The notes beneath the pieces are model-generated. The model saw only the letters and a program-made list of their open reading frames with translations, was not told where the DNA came from and did not search any database. The position numbers and the translations under genes are program-made. From NCBI RefSeq assembly GCF_002897375.1, contig NZ_BFAG01000019.1, positions 7,858 to 71,857 on the forward strand: 64,000 nt of DNA. Direction: 5' to 3'. Origin of the DNA: Deinococcus aerius (GTDB taxonomy: Bacteria > Deinococcota > Deinococci > Deinococcales > Deinococcaceae). This document shows, one piece after another, positions 59,328-64,000 of this stretch (the first letter of the stretch is position 1; each line of letters begins with the position of its first letter).

Positions 59328-60026
59328 CTACAGCCGCGTTCCCCGGGGCTGGTGGTAGTACACCCGGCCCACGATGGTCGCCTCCTCCGGGCGCACCGGG
59401 GGATGGTCGGGGTTGTCGCTGGTCAGCCAGACGTGGTCGCCGTAGCGCCGCAGCCGCTTGACGGTCAGGCCCAGGCCGGGCACGTGCAGCACGTAGACCC
59501 GGCCCTCGCGCAGGTCGAGGTCGCCGGGGTCCACGTACACGCGGTCGCCCGGACGAATACCGCCGCCCCCCGGCTCGGTCATGGAGTCGCCCTGCACCTC
59601 CAGCACCAGCATCCCGGGGCGGTGTTCGCGCGCCGGGACGAGTTCGATGTCGATGACGCTGCTGGAATCTTCCGTCAGGGGCAGGCCCGCCGTGGCGAGG
59701 GCACGCACGGGCACGCGGAACAGTTCGAGGGCGGTGAGCGCGTCGTCGCTGCCCTCCCGCGAGAGCAGGGGCAGCCCGGTCCGCGCCACCCATTCGCCCG
59801 CGCTGATCTCCAGCGCCCGCCGCAGCGCGTCCTGCCGGGCGGGCGTGAGGGCACTCAGGGGCCGCACCCCCCGTTCCAGACGGCTGAGGTAGGGCTGCGT
59901 GACCGTGCCCGCCTCGCCGCCGTGCGCCGCCGTGCGCCGGGCGACCTCGTCCTGCCGCAGCCCCAGCGCGTCGCGCCGTTCGCGCAACCAGGTATGCAGG
60001 TCGGAAAGGGGAGAAGGGGAAGTCAT
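59328..60026 (-). CDS. XRE-S24 repressor (LexA/CI-like autocleaving regulator)
   Basis: A 232-residue protein. Residues 8-60 form an XRE helix-turn-helix ([21 protein letters not shown]...[20 protein letters not shown]). Residues ~105-230 form the S24 peptidase fold: cleavage site Ala113-Gly114 ([10 protein letters not shown]), nucleophile Ser148 ([10 protein letters not shown]), base Lys190 (GLTVKRLRR). Like LexA or phage CI it could inactivate itself on damage or another signal. ATG 6 bases after TAGACT. It is divergent from the 60176-61719 operon across a region with several inverted repeats, its likely operators. Confidence 0.9.
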   Translation of the reverse strand: MTSPSPLSDLHTWLRERRDALGLRQDEVARRTAAHGGEAGTVTQPYLSRLERGVRPLSALTPARQDALRRALEISAGEWVARTGLPLLSREGSDDALTALELFRVPVRALATAGLPLTEDSSSVIDIELVPAREHRPGMLVLEVQGDSMTEPGGGGIRPGDRVYVDPGDLDLREGRVYVLHVPGLGLTVKRLRRYGDHVWLTSDNPDHPPVRPEEATIVGRVYYHQPRGTRL

Positions 60027-60175
60027 GGGGCCAGTCTACGGTGTGAGGATTCGCACAACTGGAATCTCCAGTCTTGACTTTATAACTATGGACATATTAC
60101 GCTGGTGGCGTATCTACCCCCCAGTCGTTCTCCTCCCGCCCCGCCTTCCCGTTCCCTTTGCCAGAGGAGGTTTCC
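60027..60175. promoter_or_regulatory. Divergent promoter/operator region of the XRE-S24 repressor
   Basis: AT-rich for this genome. Inverted repeats: TGTGAG-N4-CGCACA (60042-60057, one mismatch), CTGGA-ATC-TCCAG (60060-60072, perfect) and TACGC-N5-GCGTA (60098-60112, perfect). TTGACT at 60075-60080 followed by TACGCT after 18 bases is a possible rightward promoter overlapping the last repeat. The leftward TAGACT lies at 60038-60033. Confidence 0.5.
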
Positions 60176-60559
60176 ATGACCGACCCCACTCCCCTTTCCG
60201 GCCTCACGCCGCTGCTGGGCGTCGCCTTTACCGCGGGGGCCGTGACCCAGCTCGCCCGGCAGCTCGCCCGCGCCGTCCTGCCCCGCTTGCGGCAGGTGGC
60301 GGCCCTCTCCATGGCGGCAGGAATCGCGGCCCTGACGGTGACGGCGCTGCTCACGGTCCTGGTGCGGCCCGCCCCCGCCCCCGCGCTGCTGCTGGCGGCG
60401 GCCTGCGTGACCGGCTGGAGTGGTCCCGGCATCCTGTCGCGGCTGGGCGGCCTGGTCGAGCGCAAACTCGGGTTGCCCTCCGCCCCCAGGCACCGGTGGT
60501 TCAGGAACGGAACTCGCGGCACATACGTATCCCGCCCGAGCGATCAGACTGAGGCATGA
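60176..60559 (+). CDS. Hypothetical integral membrane protein
   Basis: A 127-residue protein with three likely membrane helices ([62 protein letters not shown]) and a basic C-terminal tail. Size and topology resemble phage holins, but no family is recognised. AGAGGAGGT before ATG 60176 sets the start. It overlaps the protease gene by four bases (ATGA), so both are made together under the divergent S24 repressor region. Confidence 0.7.
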   Translation: MTDPTPLSGLTPLLGVAFTAGAVTQLARQLARAVLPRLRQVAALSMAAGIAALTVTALLTVLVRPAPAPALLLAAACVTGWSGPGILSRLGGLVERKLGLPSAPRHRWFRNGTRGTYVSRPSDQTEA

Positions 60560-61719
60560 ACGCAGCCTGGAGGGCCGCCACGCGCGGTCTGACCCTGTCG
60601 CTGGCGCTGCTGCTCGGCGCCACCGTGTCCGCCCAGACCGCCGCCCCCACGACCCCTGCCCAGCGGCAGGCGAACACCCCCGCCCCCCTCAGTGCCAGCG
60701 AGAAGGCGAGCCTGCGCGCCCTGTACCAGAAGCTGCGCCCCGCGACCCTGCGGATCGAGGACTGCCCCGTGAACGACTGCACCGAGCCGGACGGGGTGGG
60801 CACCGCCTTCTTGATCGGTGACGGGTATGCGCTCACCGCCTACCACGTAGTCTTCGCGGCCAAGCGCCTGAGCGCCGTGACGCTCGACAAGAAGCGCTAC
60901 ACCGTGCAGGTGATCGGCTACGACGATCAGGCTGACCTCGCCCTGCTGAAGGTGAACGTGCCCGCAGGTACGCCCTCTATGCCGCTCGCCAGCGCCCGAC
61001 CCGCCGTGGGTGACCCGGCGCTCGCCATCGGCAACGGCGGCGGAGCCTTCCTGACCCCGAAGACCGGGCGGCTGACCGGGCTGGACAGCGACGCCGGACG
61101 CGCGGACTTCCCGCCCGGCACCCTGGAACTCAACGCGCAGCTCATCCCGGGGGATAGCGGCGGGCCGATCATCAACGCCCGCGGCGAGGTCATGGGCGTG
61201 GTGAGCTACATCAGCGTGGGCGGGTCCAGACGGGGGATCGGCGCGCCCAGCGCCGGGGGGGGGAACATCACCGCCTATGCCGTTCCCGTTACGCGCACGA
61301 GCCAGACCCTCGCCGACCTGCGCCAGGGCGTGAAGCGGGACGCCCCCGTGATCGGCATCGGCCTCGACACCCGCCTCGACTTCGCCTTCGCGCTGCCCGC
61401 CGAGAACTTCAAGGAGTTCAGCGACGCCTTCGACCTCGACCTGGGGGACACGCCGGGCGCCTTCTTTACCTCCGTCTCCAGCAACAGCCCCGCCGCCCGC
61501 GCGGGATTGCGGCCCCTCGCCTTCGACCAGAACGGCAAGCGCACCTCGGGGGACATCGTGACTGCCGTGAACGGCCGCCCCATCGCCAACTTCTCCGACT
61601 TCCAGTACGCCGTCCGCCGCTACCAGCCGGGCCAGACCGTCACCCTCACGGTGCTGCGGGACGGCAAGAAGATCGAGGTCAAGCTGACGCTGGCACCCCG
61701 AGCCCAGATTCGAAACTGA
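60556..61719 (+). CDS. Secreted trypsin-like S1C serine protease with PDZ domain (HtrA/DegP-like)
   Basis: A 387-residue protease. Signal peptide 1-26 ([16 protein letters not shown]). Catalytic His97 (LTAYHVV), Asp127 ([11 protein letters not shown]) and Ser201 (PGDSGGPI) are all present. Residues ~300-380 form one PDZ domain ([67 protein letters not shown]). Cys70 and Cys75 may form a disulphide. It degrades misfolded envelope proteins in the family. The ATG overlaps the membrane-protein stop. Confidence 0.92.
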   Translation: MNAAWRAATRGLTLSLALLLGATVSAQTAAPTTPAQRQANTPAPLSASEKASLRALYQKLRPATLRIEDCPVNDCTEPDGVGTAFLIGDGYALTAYHVVFAAKRLSAVTLDKKRYTVQVIGYDDQADLALLKVNVPAGTPSMPLASARPAVGDPALAIGNGGGAFLTPKTGRLTGLDSDAGRADFPPGTLELNAQLIPGDSGGPIINARGEVMGVVSYISVGGSRRGIGAPSAGGGNITAYAVPVTRTSQTLADLRQGVKRDAPVIGIGLDTRLDFAFALPAENFKEFSDAFDLDLGDTPGAFFTSVSSNSPAARAGLRPLAFDQNGKRTSGDIVTAVNGRPIANFSDFQYAVRRYQPGQTVTLTVLRDGKKIEVKLTLAPRAQIRN

Positions 61720-61829
61720 GGAGCGGTTCACCGGCCCAGGGAGGGGAGTCTTTCCCCTCCTTGCGTCTTTTTAAGAGGCCCTCGTTCTGTCAGCGCGCGA
61801 AAATCTTCAAGTGTTAAGCCTAAGCGGAC

Positions 61830-61853
61830 TTGACAATTCTGCCAAAAACAGAA
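61830..61853 (+). promoter_or_regulatory. -35 box and 17-bp palindrome resembling the Deinococcus RDRM operator
   Basis: TTGACA (61830-61835) is followed at once by the palindrome TTCTGCCAAAAACAGAA (61837-61853; arms TTCTG/CAGAA, 7-base centre). It keeps TT-TG--A----CA-AA of the DdrO-bound radiation/desiccation response motif as I remember it (TTATGnnAnnnnCATAA). A -10 would fall at about 61854-61860. Confidence 0.5.
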
Positions 61854-61864
61854 AAATACGAGCT

Positions 61865-62341
61865 ATGGACACACTGCTGAAAAAAGCGGGGGCGATGCTC
61901 GCGCACCTCGACCTGTTCACGCATATGCTGCATCTGCGGGGGCTGTTGCAACTCGCCGCGCACATGGAGGAGCGGGGCGACCGGGTCACGCTCATCTCGC
62001 CCGAGGCGATCACGCTGGTCGGCAGCGACATGACCACCGACCCCAGCGTCACCACCAGCAAGGGCGCGACCATCGAGGCGGGCAATGCCTACAGCGTGTT
62101 GCGCACCCTTAAGGGCCACGACGCGCCGGAGTACGCCGTCACGCGGGAGGAACTCAAGGCGCTCAATGCCCGCGCCGTCGCGGAGCTGGAGGCGAGTGAC
62201 GCGATGCGGGCGTTCGGGGAGACGCTGGCGCGGATCGGTGTTCCCGTGGGCGCCGGGGCGGCTGAGACGGCGCCGGAGCGTCCCGCGCGGGGGCGACGGG
62301 CGGCCGAGGCGGAGGCGGGGAACGAGCAGCCTGCGGCTTGA
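61865..62341 (+). CDS. Hypothetical protein under a possible damage-response operator
   Basis: A 158-residue protein not recognised by family. The N-terminal half is helical and hydrophobic in places (MDTLLKKAGAMLAHLDLFTHMLHLRGLLQLAAHMEERGDRVTLISPEAITLVG), the middle is soluble (EYAVTREELKALNARAVAELEASDAMRAFGETLARIG) and the last ~30 residues are a low-complexity Ala/Glu/Arg tail. ATG 61865 is close behind the promoter; the reading 18 codons longer starts before the -35 box and is rejected. Confidence 0.65.
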   Translation: MDTLLKKAGAMLAHLDLFTHMLHLRGLLQLAAHMEERGDRVTLISPEAITLVGSDMTTDPSVTTSKGATIEAGNAYSVLRTLKGHDAPEYAVTREELKALNARAVAELEASDAMRAFGETLARIGVPVGAGAAETAPERPARGRRAAEAEAGNEQPAA

Positions 62342-62727
62342 GGCGTATGCTTTGGAGTCACGCTTCCGGTTGGGGGCGTGATGTTTTTTTGGGGCAGGGC
62401 GTCTTGCTGCGGCTTACCCCCACCCCCCCAGCCCCCCTACCCCCGGTGGGGGTAGGGGGGAGCTTTCCGCTGCGCTCGGCAAAGGGCTCGCCCGCCGCGC
62501 CCGTGGTCGTGCTGCTCAACGCGCAAGGTTTGATCTTGTTGCATCCTCAGCCGCGTGCCCACCGTCTCGCTGCGCGAGCCGACGTGGTGAAGGCGGTGCG
62601 AGAGCAAGTTGCTGGCAGGAATGGGCCGTCCACAATACACGGCTTTGAAAACAGAAGCTTCGGCGCACTTGCTCCTCCCCCCGGCGGGGGAGGCGGGGTG
62701 GGGGGTGGCAGGCGTCAGCCGGCCCTT
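62342..62727. other. Intergenic region with inverted poly-C/G palindromes
   Basis: No gene is seen. CCCCTACCCCC-GGT-GGGGGTAGGGG lies at about 62435-62459 and CTCCTCCCCCC-GGC-GGGGGAG at about 62669-62690. Together they look like oppositely oriented ends of one repeat type around ~200 bases of ordinary sequence. Confidence 0.5.
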
Positions 62728-63465
62728 CTACTGCTCCACTCCTTTTCCCCGCCAGTACGTCGGCGTTTCCGTCGCGGGTAGCAGGGCCAGGGTGTCACTT
62801 CCCGCCCGCTCGGCCAGGGCTTCGGCTTCTCTCCGGGCGCGGCTCTGGCCCAGCCAGGCGCCCCAGTAGGCGCGGAGGGTGGAGGTCACGAGGCGGGTGG
62901 GCACGGTGGTCGCGCCGTCCATCGGGTCGTAGATGAGGTCGAGGTCGGTCAGGGGGCCGCCGTTCGGGCCGCCCACGGGTTGCCAGTACGGCACGTCCAC
63001 GGTGCGGTAACCCAGGGCGTGCAGGGCGCGTCGTCGCGCGACCGGGTCGGTGCCCACCCGGGCCTCGGCCTCGCGGTCGGCGGCGTCCTCGCGGCCGGGA
63101 AAGACGCTGTCGGCGAAGAGACCCCTGAGCCCGTGGGCCCGGATGTCCTCCAGCCTCGCCGCGTGCAGGGCGCGGCTGACGCCCCGGCCCCGCGCCTCCC
63201 TCGCCACCGCCACGAAGGAGCTGAAGCCCGCCTCGGGCAGGAGGTGGTAGACGGTGCCGCCAAGTACCTGGCCCGAGGCGTCCTCGGCGACCAGGATGCG
63301 GTCGCGCCGCTCTCCCCGGCCCCCGCCCGCCACGAGGTGCGGGAAGGCCTGTGGGGGGATGAGCATGTCGGGCGCGTAGTAGCTCTGTTCCTGAATCTGG
63401 CCGAAGGCGGCGAGTGCGGGGTCCTCGGGGTCGGTCACGCGGCGGACGGTGACGGGCAGGGTCAT
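62728..63465 (-). CDS. GNAT-family N-acetyltransferase
   Basis: A 245-residue protein. The GNAT core is residues ~55-135 ([56 protein letters not shown]), with the R-G-R-G acetyl-CoA loop. The C-terminal ~110 residues ([38 protein letters not shown]...) are an extra domain. Substrate unknown. ATG 6 bases after TACGGT; divergent from glnS. Confidence 0.8.
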   Translation of the reverse strand: MTLPVTVRRVTDPEDPALAAFGQIQEQSYYAPDMLIPPQAFPHLVAGGGRGERRDRILVAEDASGQVLGGTVYHLLPEAGFSSFVAVAREARGRGVSRALHAARLEDIRAHGLRGLFADSVFPGREDAADREAEARVGTDPVARRRALHALGYRTVDVPYWQPVGGPNGGPLTDLDLIYDPMDGATTVPTRLVTSTLRAYWGAWLGQSRARREAEALAERAGSDTLALLPATETPTYWRGKGVEQ

Positions 63466-63535
63466 GGGGCCACCGTAGCGCCCAGGTCCAGGGCAGACCG
63501 TGAGGCGCTGGGAGGGGGAACGCTATCCTGACCCC

Positions 63536-64000
<465 letters not shown>

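Noticed and set aside
59328..60559. Prophage remnant (CI-like repressor plus holin-like protein)
   Set aside because: No integrase, terminase, structural or lysis gene is near, and the operon continues into an HtrA-like protease.

Overview
The window looks like a chromosomal segment of a Deinococcus species (Deinococcota). GC content is very high. The ferredoxin and the ~495-residue isocitrate dehydrogenase resemble the Thermus types. A glnS gene is present. Many genes have a -10-like TANNNT box only 6-7 bases before the start codon, the arrangement of leaderless genes common in Deinococcus-Thermus. One 17-bp palindrome has the shape of the Deinococcus radiation/desiccation response motif. 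The region is mostly a patchwork of short housekeeping operons with a few accessory islands; there is no CRISPR array and no recognisable prophage.

Layout. 1-1.4 kb: two adjacent CheB-type methylesterase genes without receiver domains (the first cut by the window edge). 1.5-3.2 kb: a small unknown gene, a 650-bp intergenic region with outward-facing terminators and a possible small RNA, and a secreted peptidoglycan-binding protein. 3.3-7.2 kb: TrmH, two TerC paralogues, and archaeal-type phosphoglycerate mutase. 7.2-11 kb: an accessory stretch with two P-loop kinases, an AraC-type regulator, a RibD-C/DHFR-like reductase, a helix-turn-helix/PIN toxin-antitoxin pair and an orphan gene. 11-13.2 kb: groES-groEL. 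13.3-20.1 kb: a GGDEF protein with a ribbon-helix-helix tail, coupled to a deaminase; then a methyltransferase, an M23 peptidase, arsenate reductase, an RluA-family protein and a two-subunit M16 protease. 20.2-28.6 kb: two tandem modules, each promoter + lipoprotein + subtilisin-like lipoprotein protease.

28.7-38.9 kb: cytidylate kinase, a lipoprotein cyclophilin, ObgE with rplU-rpmA, a YkvA-like membrane protein, a two-component system with a coupled nucleotidyltransferase, a 7Fe ferredoxin, and CorA preceded by two tiny ORFs and followed by a 2H phosphoesterase-like gene. 38.9-44.3 kb: a GAF-GGDEF protein, RdgB, SufE and a divergent rhodanese, then a tnpB-only IS200/IS605-type element. 44.3-55.7 kb: MmcQ/YjbR, alaS, a glycine-zipper protein, a BTAD-type response regulator, an amidohydrolase, yebC with a 49-residue membrane protein below it, a GIY-YIG protein, an acetyltransferase, beta-carbonic anhydrase and isocitrate dehydrogenase. 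55.8-64 kb: a winged-helix regulator, an APH(6)/hur-like kinase, a PAT-like acetyltransferase, SRP RNA, tRNA-Leu(GAG), rpsO, a gamma-glutamylcyclotransferase-like gene, an XRE-S24 repressor divergent from a membrane protein + S1C protease operon, a gene under a possible DdrO-type operator, an acetyltransferase and the start of glnS.

The most interesting items are the duplicated lipoprotein/S8 protease modules, the GGDEF-RHH fusion, the S24-repressor/protease locus, the damage-motif candidate and the two-ORF leader before corA. Functions are assigned from motifs read by eye; no database search was possible.
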